From: Nocardia otitidiscaviarum NBRC 14405 | Lineage (GTDB): Bacteria; Actinomycetota; Actinomycetes; Mycobacteriales; Mycobacteriaceae | Direction: 5' to 3' | Assembly: GCF_000308635.1 (NCBI RefSeq) | Contig: NZ_BAGD01000019.1 | Span: 124,001 to 188,000 of the forward strand | Length of the DNA stretch: 64,000 nucleotides | Shown: positions 29,414-40,176 of the stretch, in pieces | Numbering within the stretch: position 1 is the stretch's first letter | Layout of the letters: every line of letters begins with the position of its first letter | Program-made: the position numbers and the translations under genes | The notes under the pieces: model-generated | What the model saw: the letters and a program-made list of their open reading frames with translations, nothing else | Told to the model about the DNA's origin: nothing | Database searches by the model: none

Positions 29414-29854
29414 TCAGCGGCCCAGATGGGCGCGCAGGGTTTCCAGTACCTCGTCGGGTGCGGCCCCGAGATCCCAGCGGCCGAAGATGAGCAGCCGCTC
29501 TTCGCCGCCGTCGTTCACATCCAGTTCGAGCATGGGCATCCGGCGGCCGAGTCGCCGGTAGGAGACCACGCGCGCCCGCAGCACCTGCTCGGGTGTGTAG
29601 CGCTTGGGTCCGGTCACGCCGCGCACCACGACCGGATCGGGGGTGCCCGGCTCGACGGCCAGGCGCGGCCGCTGCCGCAGGCCCACTCCGGCCATGACGA
29701 GTAGGGCGATGGCGGCCAGGCCGATGAGCAGCCGGCCGGGCGGATCGTCGGACAGGAAGGCCGCCACGGCGAGCACGATCCCGCCGAGGGCACAGACCGC
29801 GAGGGCGGCGGGTGGGGTCGACCACGCCAAGGCGCGGGAATCGGCTGGCGTCAC
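29414..29854 (-). CDS. PH-domain membrane protein (Rv0010c-like)
   Basis: A 146-residue protein with two N-terminal helices (PPAALAVCALGGIVLAVAAF; LLIGLAAIALLVMAGVGL) and a C-terminal bacterial PH domain (YTPEQVLRARVVSYRRLGRR, then MPMLELDV and LIFGRWDLG). It is positionally equivalent to Rv0010c. I chose the GTG at 29854, with GGAGG in CTCGAGGAGGG upstream; a TTG at 29863 is also open. Its upstream region is packed with DnaA boxes. Confidence 0.85.
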   Translation of the reverse strand: MTPADSRALAWSTPPAALAVCALGGIVLAVAAFLSDDPPGRLLIGLAAIALLVMAGVGLRQRPRLAVEPGTPDPVVVRGVTGPKRYTPEQVLRARVVSYRRLGRRMPMLELDVNDGGEERLLIFGRWDLGAAPDEVLETLRAHLGR

Positions 29855-29867
29855 TGTCCCCAAACCC

Positions 29868-29993
29868 TCCTCGAGTTGTCCACAGATTCATCCACAAGTG
29901 TGTATGAATAACACTGTTGTAAGGCGATCGAGCTCACTAGCAGCCGCTATATGTAGCGGTCGTATCCATCCACACCCCGCTCATCTTGTGGAG
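29868..29993. promoter_or_regulatory. DnaA-box cluster upstream of the PH-domain gene
   Basis: TCCTCGAGTTGTCCACA (29868-29884) joins a palindrome half-site found in oriC to a perfect DnaA box. TCATCCACA (29888-29896), CCATCCACA (29966-29974) and a TTGTGGAGA on the other strand (29986-29994) follow. The cluster lies 20 kb from oriC between the PH-domain gene and crgA, both leftward. It could regulate the PH-domain gene or titrate DnaA. Confidence 0.65.
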
Positions 29994-30004
29994 ACTGGGG
30001 AGAA

Positions 30005-30271
30005 CTAGCGCCAGCGCATGGTCATGATCAGCCCCACGACCATGAGGCCGAAGCCGATCAGGAAGTTCCACGCACCCAGATCGCTCATCCAGCTGATCTC
30101 CTCGGCCGCCAGGTAGTACACCAGCAGCCACACCAGTCCGGCCAGCATGAAGCCGAGCATGATGGAGACGTACCAAACCGGCGAGGGACCCGCCGCCTTC
30201 ACCTTGACGGGCGTCCGGCTGGCCGGGTTGATCGTGTAGTCCGTCTTCTTCCGGACCTTGGACTTGGGCAT
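30005..30271 (-). CDS. crgA: cell division protein CrgA
   Basis: Small divisome membrane protein that recruits or modulates FtsZ, PBPs and CwsA in actinobacteria. The 88 residues have a basic N-terminus ([20 protein letters not shown]) and two helices ([20 protein letters not shown] and [17 protein letters not shown]), ending RWR. Length and the two-helix hairpin match the family. The ATG at 30271 is preceded by AGGAG. Confidence 0.96.
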   Translation of the reverse strand: MPKSKVRKKTDYTINPASRTPVKVKAAGPSPVWYVSIMLGFMLAGLVWLLVYYLAAEEISWMSDLGAWNFLIGFGLMVVGLIMTMRWR

Positions 30272-30378
30272 GGGGTGGCTCCTCCGGCTCTCCGTGACTT
30301 CAGCGCATGGGCTGAGGTATGGGTCCATACTAGGTATTGCCTGCGGCGATCGCGGCTGCGCCCGGCTACTCTCGAACC

Positions 30379-31017
30379 ATGCGTGTTCTGGTCGTCGACA
30401 ATTACGACAGCTTCGTGTTCAACCTGGTCCAGTATCTCGGGCAGCTGGGTGTGGATGCGACGGTCTGGCGCAATGACGATGCACAGCTCGCGGACGTGAA
30501 CGCGGTGGTGACCGAATTCGACGGGCTGCTCATCAGCCCCGGGCCGGGGACGCCGGAGCGCGCGGGGGCCAGTATCGACCTGGTGCGGGCCTGCGCGAAG
30601 CACGAGGTACCGCTGCTCGGGGTGTGCCTGGGGCATCAGGCCATCGGTACGGCCTTCGGCGCCACCGTCACGCGGGCCCCGGAGCTGCTGCACGGCAAGA
30701 CCTCCGACGTCTACCACATCGGCGCGGGGGTGCTGGCCGGACTGCCCGACCCCTTCACCGCCACCCGCTACCACTCGCTGACCGTGCTCGAGGAGACCAT
30801 GCCGCCGGAGCTGGAGGTGCTGGGCCGCACCGAGAGCGGGATCGTCATGGCCATGCGGCATCGCGAGCTGCCCATTCACGGGGTGCAGTTCCATCCCGAG
30901 TCCGTGCTCACCCAGGGCGGGCACCGGATGCTGGCCAACTGGCTGGGTGTCTGCGGCGCCCGGCCCGACGAGGGCCTGGTGCGGACCCTCGAGGCGGAAG
31001 TCGCGGCGCTGGTGTGA
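30379..31017 (+). CDS. pabA: anthranilate / aminodeoxychorismate synthase component II (glutamine amidotransferase)
   Basis: Class I glutamine amidotransferase that supplies ammonia to chorismate amination for folate (PabA) or tryptophan (TrpG). The 212 residues contain [31 protein letters not shown], the nucleophile Cys in [16 protein letters not shown], and the catalytic His-Glu in [12 protein letters not shown]. The position next to crgA is that of Rv0013. The ATG at 30379 is preferred over an upstream one. GTGA overlap with the next gene. Confidence 0.93.
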   Translation: MRVLVVDNYDSFVFNLVQYLGQLGVDATVWRNDDAQLADVNAVVTEFDGLLISPGPGTPERAGASIDLVRACAKHEVPLLGVCLGHQAIGTAFGATVTRAPELLHGKTSDVYHIGAGVLAGLPDPFTATRYHSLTVLEETMPPELEVLGRTESGIVMAMRHRELPIHGVQFHPESVLTQGGHRMLANWLGVCGARPDEGLVRTLEAEVAALV

Positions 31018-31727
31018 ATCGCCCCGACGATGTGGTGCGCCGCCGACCGCATGTGCTGCTGTCGGTGGCGGTGAGCATCGACGGATACATCGACGACGCG
31101 CGCACCGATCGGCTGCTGCTGTCGAATTCGGCGGATTTCGACCGAGTGGATCGGCTGCGGGCCGAATCCGACGCCATTCTGGTCGGCGCGGAGACGCTGC
31201 GCCGCGACAATCCCCGGCTGCTGGTGAACAGCGCCGAGCGCCGCGCCGCCCGGGTCTCGGCGGGGCGATCCGAATATCCCCTGCGGGTGGTCGTCTCGGC
31301 CAAGGGCGAACTAGACCCGGAACTGCGCTTCTGGCACAGCGGCGGGGAGCGCGTCGTCTACACCACCGAGGCCGGTGCGGTGCGGCTGGGTGATCGCCTC
31401 GCACGGGCGGCGACGGTCGTATCCCTGGGCGGTGCGGTCGATTTCGCCGCGCTGCTGGACGATCTCGGCGCGCGCGGCGTCGAACGGCTCATGGTGGAGG
31501 GCGGCGGCGCGATCCACACCGCCTTCCTGTCGGCGGGACTGGCCGATGAGATGCTGATGGCGGTCGCACCGATCCTGGTCGGCGATTCGGCCGCCCCGCG
31601 ATTCCTGCGTTCCGCCGCGTATCCGGGTGGACCGCATCGGCGGCTGCGGCTGGCGGAGGTCAGCCAGGTCGGTGATATCGCCCTGCTGCGCTACCTGCCG
31701 AAGGAGGAGGGTCCCCGTGTCGGATGA
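31014..31727 (+). CDS. RibD C-terminal-type pyrimidine reductase
   Basis: DHFR-like reductase of the family that reduces 5-amino-6-ribosylamino-uracil phosphate in riboflavin synthesis. The 237 residues show RPHVLLSVAVSIDGYIDDAR, SDAILVGAETLRRDNPRLLV and LMVEGGGAIHTAFLSAGLAD with the NADPH-binding glycine motif. It starts with GTG overlapping the pabA stop (GTGA) and overlaps the following deaminase gene by 11 bases. The two genes together supply both RibD activities on separate chains and in reversed order. Confidence 0.85.
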   Translation: MNRPDDVVRRRPHVLLSVAVSIDGYIDDARTDRLLLSNSADFDRVDRLRAESDAILVGAETLRRDNPRLLVNSAERRAARVSAGRSEYPLRVVVSAKGELDPELRFWHSGGERVVYTTEAGAVRLGDRLARAATVVSLGGAVDFAALLDDLGARGVERLMVEGGGAIHTAFLSAGLADEMLMAVAPILVGDSAAPRFLRSAAYPGGPHRRLRLAEVSQVGDIALLRYLPKEEGPRVG

Positions 31728-32178
31728 GCAGCGCCTGCACCGGCAGTGGATGCGCCACGCCATCGGACTGGCCCGACTGTGCCCGATCAGCGCGACCGCG
31801 TTCTCGGTGGGCGCGGTGATCGTCGGCGAGGACGGCGTGGAGATCACACACGGTTGGTCGCGGGAGACCGACGAGAAGGTGCACGCCGAGGAATCCGCGC
31901 TGAACAAACTGGAACCGGACGACCCGCGGCTACCGCACGCCACCCTCTACAGCACCCTGGAGCCCTGCTCGCAGCGCGCCAGCCGCGACCGCGCCCCCTG
32001 CACGGATCGCATTCTGCGCGCGGGCATTCGGCGGGTCGTCATCGCCTGGCGCGAACCGGCCACCTTCGTGGCCGACTGTGTCGGCGTCGAGAAGCTCCGC
32101 GAGCACGGCATCGAGGTGATCGAACTGCCAGACCTCGCCGACGAGGCCATGTCGATGAACCGCCACCTGCGGCTCTGA
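31717..32178 (+). CDS. RibD N-terminal-type / dCMP deaminase-family zinc deaminase
   Basis: Zinc-dependent cytidine-deaminase-fold enzyme, 153 residues. The zinc and proton-shuttle motif is HAEESALN, and the second zinc motif is PCSQRASRDRAPC, where the Cys residues are ten apart instead of the usual eight seen in RibD (C-x8-C) or the two in CDA. It starts with GTG inside the end of the reductase gene. A role in riboflavin or a related pterin/pyrimidine pathway is inferred from the pairing. Confidence 0.82.
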   Translation: MSDEQRLHRQWMRHAIGLARLCPISATAFSVGAVIVGEDGVEITHGWSRETDEKVHAEESALNKLEPDDPRLPHATLYSTLEPCSQRASRDRAPCTDRILRAGIRRVVIAWREPATFVADCVGVEKLREHGIEVIELPDLADEAMSMNRHLRL

Positions 32179-32183
32179 CGAGA

Positions 32184-32213
32184 ATGGCCGCGCTCCTCGC
32201 GGTGCGCGGCCAT
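32184..32213. terminator. bidirectional hairpin between convergent operons
   Basis: Perfect 9-bp inverted repeat ATGGCCGCG / CGCGGCCAT with a 12-base loop, between the deaminase stop and the pknB stop. It lacks T-tracts. Confidence 0.6.
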
Positions 32214-32237
32214 GTCGCTGGTGCCGATCGGCGGATC

Positions 32238-34139
32238 TCACGGGGGTCCGAGGGACAGCACGCCGGTCGTGATGGTCACCGTCGCGGTCTTGCCGAGCGA
32301 GGAGCCGACCGCGGGCTGCTGGGCGATGACCCGGCCCACACTCCCCGCGTCCAGGGTGGCCTGGGTGTTCTGGCTGATCTGGCCGACCCAGCCGCGGGAG
32401 CGGAGGGTGTCGGCGGCCTGGGCCGGGGTCATACCGCGCAGGTCGGGCATGGTGATGGCGTCGCCGGTGGAGACCTGGACGATGACCGTGGAGCCCCGGT
32501 CGGCCATGGATCCGCCCGCCGGGTTGGTGCCGATCACCGTGCCCTTGGGCTGGGAGTTCTGCACCTCCTGCACGGTGATCTCGAAACCGGCGCTCTCCAC
32601 CAGGTTGGGTTCCGCAACGTCCAGCGGCTGGCCCACCACGTCGGGGACGCGTACCTGTTCGGGTCCCTTGCCGAGGGTGATGGTGACCGTGCTGTTGGCG
32701 TCGATGCGCGCGCCCTCGGTGGGGGTCTGGGCGATCACCTTGTCCTTGTCCTCGATGCTGGAGGCGTCGCGCTGCACGTCCGAATCCAGCCGCAGCCCTT
32801 TGGCATTGAGCTGCTGTTCGGCCTGCTGCTGGGTGAGTCCGGCCAGGCGCGGCACCGCGACCTGCGCGGGGCCGGTGGACACCTGGAGGGTGACGGTGCT
32901 GCCCTCGTCGACGCGCGAGCCGCCGAGCGGCTGGGTGGCGATCACATTGCCCTGCGCCACCTTGCTGTCCGGCTTCTCCTGGATGGCGACGGTGAAACCG
33001 AGCCGCTCCAATTCCTGCTGCGCGGTGGCGGCGGGCCGATTGGCCAGATCCGGCACCGCGACCTGGTCGGGGCCGGAACCGGGACCGATCAGCGTCCAGA
33101 ACAGGACGAAGGCCACCACCACCGCGGCCGCGCCCGCCAGGCCCAGATACAGTCCGCGGCGCGAGCCGTTCGCGTCGACGATCTCCTGTTCGGAGGTGTC
33201 GTCGCCGCGTTCCACGGTGCGGTAGCGCGGTGCGGGGAACTCCTCGTCGAGGAAGGTGGTGCTCTCCTCCTCGGTCATGACCATCGGCGCGGTCGGTTTC
33301 TGCCCGCCCAGCACCCGGATCAGGTCGGCGCGCATCTCGGCGGCGGTCTGGTACCGGTTGGCCGGGTTCTTGCTCATGGCCTTGAGCACGACCGAGTCCA
33401 GTTCGCGCGGTACGCCCGGATGCACGTGCGAGGGCAGCCGCGGATCCTCCCGGACGTGCTGGTACGCCACCGCGACCGGGGAGTCGCCGGTGAAAGGCGG
33501 TTCGCCGGTGAGGATCTCGTACAGCACGCAGCCGACGGAGTACACGTCCGAGCGGGCGTCGACCTGCTCACCGCGGGCCTGCTCCGGGGACAGGTACTGC
33601 GCGGTGCCGATGACCGCGGCGGTCTGCGTCATGGGATTGGAGCTGTCGGCGATGGCGCGCGCGATGCCGAAGTCCATCACCTTCACCGCACCCGCGCGGT
33701 TGATCATGATGTTGGCGGGCTTCATATCCCGGTGGACGATGCCGTTGCGGTGCGAGAAGTCCAGCGCCGCACACACATCGGCGATGACCTCCATGGCCCG
33801 GCGCGGCGGCAGCGGCCCCTTGCCGCGCACCAGATCGCGCAGCGTGTCACCGTCCACGTACTCCATGACGATGTACGGCAGCGGCCCGCCGTCGACCTCG
33901 GCCTCACCCGTGTCGTAGACCGCCACGATGGCCGGATGGTTCAGTGCGGCGGCATTCTGCGCCTCCCGCTTGAACCGCAGATAGAACGTGGGGTCGCGGG
34001 CCAGGTCGGCACGCAACACCTTGATGGCCACATCGCGGCCGAGGCGCATATCCCGCGCCTTGTGGACTTCGGACATACCGCCGAACCCGATGATCTCGCC
34101 CAGCTCGTAGCGAGAGGAGAGATTCTTCGGGGTCGTCAT
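32238..34139 (-). CDS. pknB: serine/threonine protein kinase PknB
   Basis: Essential transmembrane kinase that senses peptidoglycan fragments or lipid II and controls cell-wall synthesis. The 633 residues comprise a kinase domain with Lys40, catalytic HRD (136-138), DFG (156-158) and activation-loop Thr171/Thr173 at the same positions as in M. tuberculosis PknB. A juxtamembrane linker, one helix ([19 protein letters not shown]) and four extracellular PASTA repeats follow (for example [40 protein letters not shown]). ATGA overlap with pknA. Confidence 0.98.
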   Translation of the reverse strand: MTTPKNLSSRYELGEIIGFGGMSEVHKARDMRLGRDVAIKVLRADLARDPTFYLRFKREAQNAAALNHPAIVAVYDTGEAEVDGGPLPYIVMEYVDGDTLRDLVRGKGPLPPRRAMEVIADVCAALDFSHRNGIVHRDMKPANIMINRAGAVKVMDFGIARAIADSSNPMTQTAAVIGTAQYLSPEQARGEQVDARSDVYSVGCVLYEILTGEPPFTGDSPVAVAYQHVREDPRLPSHVHPGVPRELDSVVLKAMSKNPANRYQTAAEMRADLIRVLGGQKPTAPMVMTEEESTTFLDEEFPAPRYRTVERGDDTSEQEIVDANGSRRGLYLGLAGAAAVVVAFVLFWTLIGPGSGPDQVAVPDLANRPAATAQQELERLGFTVAIQEKPDSKVAQGNVIATQPLGGSRVDEGSTVTLQVSTGPAQVAVPRLAGLTQQQAEQQLNAKGLRLDSDVQRDASSIEDKDKVIAQTPTEGARIDANSTVTITLGKGPEQVRVPDVVGQPLDVAEPNLVESAGFEITVQEVQNSQPKGTVIGTNPAGGSMADRGSTVIVQVSTGDAITMPDLRGMTPAQAADTLRSRGWVGQISQNTQATLDAGSVGRVIAQQPAVGSSLGKTATVTITTGVLSLGPP

Positions 34140-35701
34140 GGCAGTCCTTGCTGGGCGGCGGGAGCTGGAGTGCTGCTGTGTGCTGGTCGCGTGGTTCCGA
34201 ACGCACCACCGGCGCCACCGGGCACCGTCGGTGGCCACGATGGTATTTCGAACGGGGGCTCGATGGTGGTCTTGCTGGGCTTGACCGTGGTGGTCGGCGC
34301 CGGTTTGGTGGTGCTCGGTTGCTGCGGCGTGGTGGTCGGCGGCTGCGTCGTCGTGGTCGGCGGCGGCTCGGTGGTGGTCGGCAGCGGTTCCTCGGTGGTC
34401 GGCGGGACCGTCGGCGGCGGGGGCACGTACCGGGTGGTGGTCGGCGGCTCGGTGGTCGTGGTGGTGGTCGGCACCGGCGGCGGCACCACCACGGCGCTGG
34501 TCTTGGTGGGCGGCGTCGATTCCGGCGGATCCCCGCTGAGCAGGACGAAGGCCGCCGCCGCACCCACGACCAGCGCGCCGACGCCGAGACCCGCGAGGGC
34601 CTTCTGACTGTTGGTGAAGCGCCCGCCGCCCTGTTCGGCGGTGCGTCCACCGATCGGCGGCGTGCCGGGCGGCGGGGTGTTCGGACCCTGCATCATGGCG
34701 GTGGCGACCGGCGGCTGCTGCGCCCGCTGTGCGTGCGGCGGTGTCGGGTACCGCACGGTGGCGGCGTCACCGCGCGCGGCGGTGGGCAGGATCACGGTCG
34801 GTCCGGGCGGCAGCACCCGGGTGGCGCCGGAGGTCATCGGTCCGGCCAGGCCGCTGGGCGGCGGCGGCCGACGGCCCGCGCGCACGGCGGCCACCGCGTC
34901 GGCGAATTCACCGCCGCTGGTGTAGCGCTGACCCGGCTCCTTGGCCATGGTGATCTCGATGAGCTCCCGCACGTTCGGCGGCAGGTCGGGCGGCAGCGGC
35001 GGCGGGGTCTCCCGCACATGCTTCATGGCGACGGTGAGCGCGCCGTCTCCGGTGAAGGGCCGCTGCCCGGCCAACGCCTCGTAGCCGACCACGCCGAGTG
35101 AGTACACGTCGGAGGCGGCGGTGGCGTCCTCGCCGGTGGCCTGTTCGGGCGCGATGTACTGGGCGGTGCCCATGACCATGCCGGTCTTGGTGACCGGGGA
35201 GGCGTCGACGGCCTTGGCGATGCCGAAGTCGGTGATCTTCACCTGGCCGGTCGGCGTCACGAGAATATTGCCGGGCTTGACGTCGCGGTGCACGACGCCC
35301 GCGGCGTGCGCCACCTGGAGCGCCCGACCGGTCTGCTCGAGCATGTCCAGGCCCTGCGCCACCGACAGCCGGCCGAGCCGGTTGAGCACGGCGTTCAGCG
35401 GTTCACCGGACACCAATTCCATGACCAGGTAGGCGGTTTCGCCGCCCGCCGGGTCCATGGTCTCGCCGTAGTCGTAGATACCGGCGATACCGGGGTGGTT
35501 GAGCTGCGCGGTGGTCTTGGCCTCGGTGCGGAACCGGTGCCGGAAGGTGGGGTCGGCCGAGAATTCCGCCTTGAGCACCTTCACCGCGACCCGGCGGTCG
35601 AGGCGGGTGTCCAGGGCTTCCCAGACCTGTCCCATTCCGCCGGTGGCGATGAGGCGATGCAGCCGGTAGCGGTCGGCGATCAAGGCACCGTTGGTCAGCA
35701 T
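34136..35701 (-). CDS. pknA: serine/threonine protein kinase PknA
   Basis: Partner kinase of PknB in growth and morphology control. The 521 residues have a kinase domain (P-loop [48 protein letters not shown]), a cytoplasmic linker, one membrane helix ([20 protein letters not shown]) and an extracellular tail of about 110 residues very rich in Thr and Pro with no PASTA repeats. The tail may be O-glycosylated. The ATG at 35701 was preferred to upstream codons by comparison with the family. Confidence 0.97.
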   Translation of the reverse strand: MLTNGALIADRYRLHRLIATGGMGQVWEALDTRLDRRVAVKVLKAEFSADPTFRHRFRTEAKTTAQLNHPGIAGIYDYGETMDPAGGETAYLVMELVSGEPLNAVLNRLGRLSVAQGLDMLEQTGRALQVAHAAGVVHRDVKPGNILVTPTGQVKITDFGIAKAVDASPVTKTGMVMGTAQYIAPEQATGEDATAASDVYSLGVVGYEALAGQRPFTGDGALTVAMKHVRETPPPLPPDLPPNVRELIEITMAKEPGQRYTSGGEFADAVAAVRAGRRPPPPSGLAGPMTSGATRVLPPGPTVILPTAARGDAATVRYPTPPHAQRAQQPPVATAMMQGPNTPPPGTPPIGGRTAEQGGGRFTNSQKALAGLGVGALVVGAAAAFVLLSGDPPESTPPTKTSAVVVPPPVPTTTTTTEPPTTTRYVPPPPTVPPTTEEPLPTTTEPPPTTTTQPPTTTPQQPSTTKPAPTTTVKPSKTTIEPPFEIPSWPPTVPGGAGGAFGTTRPAHSSTPAPAAQQGLP

Positions 35702-35735
35702 TCCAGCCCCCGTCCAGCGAGCACGTTCATATCGT

Positions 35736-37208
35736 TCAGCCCCCCGCCAGTCCGGCGTCGAGCACCGCGCGGGCGACCGGCGCCGCGACGGAACCACCGG
35801 TCGCGGCCAGGGCGCGGTCACCGCCGTTCTCGACGATGACCGCGATCGCGATCTTCGGATTCTGCGCCGGCGCGAAGGCGATGTACCAGGCGTGGGGCGG
35901 GGTGTTGCGGGGATCGCTGCCGTGCTCGGCGGTGCCGGTCTTGGAAGCGATCGTGTAGGGGCTGCGGCCGCCGCCCTGGGTGTTCTTTTCCGATTCCATC
36001 ATCAGAGTGGTCAGTTGGGACGCCACCTGGGCGTTCACCGCCTGACCCACCGACATCGGTTTGGTGGTGCTGAGCACGCTGAGATCCGGGCCTTGCAGTT
36101 GGTCGACCAGGTAGGGCCGCATCCGGACGCCGCCGTTGGCGATGGTGGCCGCGATGACCGCGTTGTCCAGTGGCGTGAGCGCCACGTCGCGCTGGCCGAT
36201 GCTGCTCTGTCCGAGCGCGGCGCCGTCCGGGATGGTGCCGACGGTGCTGTCCGCCACGGGAATCGGGATCCCCTCGTGCTGTCCGATACCGAACGCGGCC
36301 GCTTCGTCCTTGAGCGTCGCGGACCCAACCTTGATACCGAGCTCCACGAAAGCGGTGTTACAGGACAGTTTGAACGCGGTGGTCAGTGATGCGGTCTGGC
36401 TGTCGCCGGGGCCGCAGTGGTTGCCGTTGTAGTTCTCCAGCGTGGTGGCGGTGTCGGGCAGGGTGATGCGCGACGCGGCCGTGAACTGGTCGTCCGGCTG
36501 GGCGATGCCCGCGGACAGCGCGGCGGCCGTGACCACCACCTTGAAGGTGGAACCGGGCGGATAGGTCTGCGACACAGCGCGGTTCAGCATGGGCGAGCGC
36601 GGATCCTGCTGTAGGTCGTTCCAGGTCTGGGTGACCGCGGCGCCGTCGTGGCTGGACAGCTGGTTCGGGTCGTAACTGGGGGTGGACACCATGGTGAGGA
36701 TGCGCCCGGTGCTCGGTTCGATGGCCACCACCGAACCGGTGTACCCCTTCGAGGTGAGCTGCTCGTAGGCGACCTTCTGCATGACCGGGTCGATGGTGGT
36801 GACCACATTGCCGCCACGCGGATCGCGGCCGGAGACCAGATCGACGAGATGGCGGCCGAACAGCTGGTTGTCGGAGCCGTTGAGCACCGAGTCCTCGGCG
36901 TGCTCGAGCCCGGTGCTGCCGTACTGCATGGAGTAGAACCCGGTGACCGGGGCGTAGGCCGCCGGATCGGTCGGGTAGGTGCGCAGGTACTTGTACCGGT
37001 CGTCGGTGGCGACGGAACTGGCCAGCACCGTGCCCTGCGCCGAGATCTGGCCGCGCTGGCGCGAGTACTCGTCCATCAGCACCCGCACGTTGCGCGGATC
37101 GCTGCGCAGACTGTCCGCCTTGATGACCTGTACGTAGGTGGCATTGGCCAGCAGGGCGACGACCATGATCATCACGGCCATGGCGACGCGACGCAGGGGA
37201 GTGTTCAC
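35736..37208 (-). CDS. pbpA: penicillin-binding protein PbpA (class B transpeptidase)
   Basis: Cell-wall DD-transpeptidase with an N-terminal membrane anchor ([19 protein letters not shown]). All catalytic motifs are present in 490 residues: Ser220-Thr-Phe-Lys, Ser282-Cys-Asn and Lys423-Thr-Gly. It starts with GTG, overlapping rodA by 4 bases, and is followed by pknA after 34 bases. In mycobacteria PbpA is needed for septation and is regulated by PknB; the same is likely here. Confidence 0.97.
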   Translation of the reverse strand: MNTPLRRVAMAVMIMVVALLANATYVQVIKADSLRSDPRNVRVLMDEYSRQRGQISAQGTVLASSVATDDRYKYLRTYPTDPAAYAPVTGFYSMQYGSTGLEHAEDSVLNGSDNQLFGRHLVDLVSGRDPRGGNVVTTIDPVMQKVAYEQLTSKGYTGSVVAIEPSTGRILTMVSTPSYDPNQLSSHDGAAVTQTWNDLQQDPRSPMLNRAVSQTYPPGSTFKVVVTAAALSAGIAQPDDQFTAASRITLPDTATTLENYNGNHCGPGDSQTASLTTAFKLSCNTAFVELGIKVGSATLKDEAAAFGIGQHEGIPIPVADSTVGTIPDGAALGQSSIGQRDVALTPLDNAVIAATIANGGVRMRPYLVDQLQGPDLSVLSTTKPMSVGQAVNAQVASQLTTLMMESEKNTQGGGRSPYTIASKTGTAEHGSDPRNTPPHAWYIAFAPAQNPKIAIAVIVENGGDRALAATGGSVAAPVARAVLDAGLAGG

Positions 37209-38677
37209 GCGGTGCCTCCCTTCGGAGGTCGCCGCACCATCTCGGTGGGGGCGTCGGCAATGGGTTCGGGGGCGCGCCTGCGCACCGGGGCGGGTGCGCG
37301 GGCCGCGTCGGAGATCTTGATCAGCAGCGCCACCAGCGCGTAGTTGGCCAGCAGCGAGGAACCACCGTACGAGACGAACGGCGTGGTGAGACCGGTCAGC
37401 GGAATCAGTTTGGTGACACCGCCGACCACCACGAACACCTGCACGGCGATGGTGAACGACAGTCCGGCGGCGAGCAGTTTGCCGAAGCTGTCACGCACCG
37501 CCAGCGCCGTGCGCAGCCCGCGCACCACGAGCACGGTGAACAGCATGAGCACTGCGGCCAGGCCGACGAGCCCGAGTTCCTCACCGATGGTGGTGATGAT
37601 GAAGTCGGTCTTGGCGAAGGGCACCTGTGACGGCCGTCCGCTGCCCAGCCCGGTCCCCGCCAGTCCGCCGGTGGCCAGGCCGAACAGCGACTGCGAGATC
37701 TGGTAGCCGGTGTTGTTGTAGTCGTCGAACGGGTGCAGCCAGGTCTCCACGCGCACCCGTACATGCCCGAATCGGTTGTAGGCGAAGAGGAATCCGATGG
37801 CCAGCAGACCGCCGCCGATGACCAGCCAGCCCACCCGCTCGGTGGCGATGTAGAGCATGGTCAGCACGGTGACGAAGATGAGCAGCGAGGTGCCGAGGTC
37901 CTTCTCCAGCACCAGCACGCCGATGCACACCACCCAGACCACCAGGATCGGGCCCAGATCGCGGGGGCGCGGCAGCTCCAGCCCCAGCACATGCTTGCCC
38001 GCCACGGTGAACAGGTCACGCTTGGCGACCAGCACCCCGGCGAAGAAGATGATCAGCAGCAGCTTCGCGAATTCGCCCGGCTGCACGCTGAATCCGGGCA
38101 GCCGGATCCAGATCTTGGCGCCGTTGACCATGGAGAACCGATCCGGCAGCAGCGCCGGAATGGCCAGGGCTATCAGGCCGATCAGACCCAGGGTGTAGGC
38201 GTAGCGCGCCAACGTGCGGTAGTCGCGCAGCGTGATGAGCAAACCCATGAACACCACCATCCCCAGCCCGGTCCACAGCACCTGCTGATTGGCGTCGGGG
38301 GAGGGGATGGCCGTGGAGTTGAAGATGGCGTCCTGTTTGTCGGCCAGATCCAGGCGATGGATGAGCACCAGCCCCAAGCCGTTGAGCAGGGCCACGATCG
38401 GTAGGAGCACCGGGTCGGCGAAGGCCGCGAAGCGCCGTACCGCCAAATGCGCGACTCCGAACAGCGCCAGGTACGCCAAACCCAGCTTGGCGATATCCCA
38501 ACTGATGGACTGTTCCTGGCTGGCCTCCACCAGCACCAGCGCCACCGTGGTGACGAGGGCGGCGAGGCCGAGTAGCAGCAACTCGATATTCCGCCGGGTG
38601 GACGGCGGCGGCGCGGGAGCGAATCCGCCCGGCGGGCTGGGAAAGGCCCCAGCGGACGGCGGTGCCGGTGCGGACAT
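37205..38677 (-). CDS. rodA: RodA/FtsW family peptidoglycan glycosyltransferase
   Basis: SEDS-family polymerase working with a class B PBP. The 490 residues contain about ten to twelve helices. Family segments include [71 protein letters not shown] and [20 protein letters not shown]. The C-terminus is cytoplasmic and basic. Overlapping junctions on both sides (TGATG with pstP, GTGA with pbpA) show tight operon packing. Confidence 0.96.
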   Translation of the reverse strand: MSAPAPPSAGAFPSPPGGFAPAPPPSTRRNIELLLLGLAALVTTVALVLVEASQEQSISWDIAKLGLAYLALFGVAHLAVRRFAAFADPVLLPIVALLNGLGLVLIHRLDLADKQDAIFNSTAIPSPDANQQVLWTGLGMVVFMGLLITLRDYRTLARYAYTLGLIGLIALAIPALLPDRFSMVNGAKIWIRLPGFSVQPGEFAKLLLIIFFAGVLVAKRDLFTVAGKHVLGLELPRPRDLGPILVVWVVCIGVLVLEKDLGTSLLIFVTVLTMLYIATERVGWLVIGGGLLAIGFLFAYNRFGHVRVRVETWLHPFDDYNNTGYQISQSLFGLATGGLAGTGLGSGRPSQVPFAKTDFIITTIGEELGLVGLAAVLMLFTVLVVRGLRTALAVRDSFGKLLAAGLSFTIAVQVFVVVGGVTKLIPLTGLTTPFVSYGGSSLLANYALVALLIKISDAARAPAPVRRRAPEPIADAPTEMVRRPPKGGTA

Positions 38678-40176
38678 CAGTCCGTCACTCTGCAGTTCTG
38701 GCCCGCGATCTGCGGGGCCTGGGTGGTGGTGACGGGGGCGCTGGCCGGCGGCTGCTCGCGGTTCTCCGGCGGACGCAGCTCACCGGTGCGTTCGGTGCCG
38801 GGCTCGGTGTCCGGCTGACCGGTGGTGGTCGGCGGCACCGCCGTGGTCGGCGTGCCCGTGGCGGGCGGCTGATTCGGGTCGCTCGGCGGCGTCGGCTCCG
38901 GTTCGGCGGGCTTCTCGCACGGCGGCAGCAGTTCCCGCTGCGCCAGCGACCGCATCTGCGTCACGGCGTCCTCACGGGAGCCGGGCGGCAGGCCCTTCTC
39001 GACGGAATCGCGACCGGTGGGCTTGAGATCGTCGAAGGTCAGTTCGCGGCAGCCGGCCGGGAAGTCGGTGCCGGGGGCGACGAGGGACAGTTCGCCGTCG
39101 CGGGTGACGCATCCGATCTGATCGACATCGTGGATGGAGTAGCCCAGTACCGAACCGGGCAGCCCGCGTAGTACCACCACCCGATCGCCGTCCGCGCCCA
39201 CGTAGTAGTTGCTGCGAATCATGTTGTAGCCGACCGTGAGCCCGGCGCCGATGGCCACGATGAGCGCCACCGCCAGCAGCAGCCAGCGCAGTGTGTGGCC
39301 CTTGCGCGGCGGTTCGGGCTCGGACTGCTGGACGGCGCGGCGCGGGGCGGCGCGCGGAGGTCTCATGGCGGCGGCCCGCCCGGCGGCGGTGTTCGGCGGG
39401 GGAGTGTCCTCGTCCTCACCGGAGGCCGCGCCCGCCACGATGGGGTGGCTCTGGCCGTAGTCGAGGTCGATCACGTCGGCGACGACGACGGTCACATTGT
39501 CGGGACCGCCGCTGCGCAGCGCCAGTTCGATGAGCCGGTCGGCCGCCTCGTCGGTGGTGCCCTCGCGCAGGGTGTTGCCGATGGTCTCGTCGCTGACCAC
39601 GTCGGACAGGCCGTCCGAGCACAGCAGGTAGCGGTCACCGGCGCGGGCCTCGCGCACGATGAGTGTCGGCTCGATCTCGTTGCCGGTGAGCGCGCGCATG
39701 ATCAGCGACCGCTGCGGATGGGTGTGCGCCTGCTCCGGGGTGATGCGCCCCTCGTCCACCAGCGACTGCACGAAGGTGTCGTCCCTGGTGATCTGGGTCA
39801 GCTCGTCGTTGCGGAACAGGTAGGCGCGGGAGTCGCCGACATGGGCGAGGCCGAGCTTCTTGCCCGCGAACAGGATGGCGGTGAGCGTGGTGCCCATGCC
39901 GTCGAGTTCGGGTTCCTCCTCGACCTGATCGGCGATGGCGGCATTGCCCTCGCGCACCGCGCGGTCGAGCTTGCCGAGCAGATCGTCGCCGGGTTCGTCG
40001 TCGTCGAGATGGGCCAGGGCGGCGATCATCAACTGCGAGGCGATCTCACCGGCGGCGTGGCCGCCCATCCCGTCCGCGAGCGCGAGCAGCCGCGCACCCG
40101 CGTAGACGGAATCCTCGTTGTTGCTTCGGACGAGACCGCGGTCGCTGCGCGCTGCGTAGCGGAGAACAAGTGTCAC
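38677..40176 (-). CDS. pstP: PP2C-type Ser/Thr phosphatase PstP
   Basis: Metal-dependent phosphatase that reverses PknA/PknB signalling. The 499 residues have a cytoplasmic PP2C domain (about 1-235) with [55 protein letters not shown] and [12 protein letters not shown], which hold all metal-binding Asp residues. A linker, one helix ([20 protein letters not shown]) and an extracellular domain with a Pro/Thr-rich tail follow. It starts with GTG overlapping the fhaB stop. Confidence 0.97.
   Translation of the reverse strand: MTLVLRYAARSDRGLVRSNNEDSVYAGARLLALADGMGGHAAGEIASQLMIAALAHLDDDEPGDDLLGKLDRAVREGNAAIADQVEEEPELDGMGTTLTAILFAGKKLGLAHVGDSRAYLFRNDELTQITRDDTFVQSLVDEGRITPEQAHTHPQRSLIMRALTGNEIEPTLIVREARAGDRYLLCSDGLSDVVSDETIGNTLREGTTDEAADRLIELALRSGGPDNVTVVVADVIDLDYGQSHPIVAGAASGEDEDTPPPNTAAGRAAAMRPPRAAPRRAVQQSEPEPPRKGHTLRWLLLAVALIVAIGAGLTVGYNMIRSNYYVGADGDRVVVLRGLPGSVLGYSIHDVDQIGCVTRDGELSLVAPGTDFPAGCRELTFDDLKPTGRDSVEKGLPPGSREDAVTQMRSLAQRELLPPCEKPAEPEPTPPSDPNQPPATGTPTTAVPPTTTGQPDTEPGTERTGELRPPENREQPPASAPVTTTQAPQIAGQNCRVTD

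Noticed and set aside
31746..34607. 953-codon plus-strand open frame antisense to pknB and pknA
   Set aside because: Shadow of the kinase genes; composition and lack of domains show that it is not coding.
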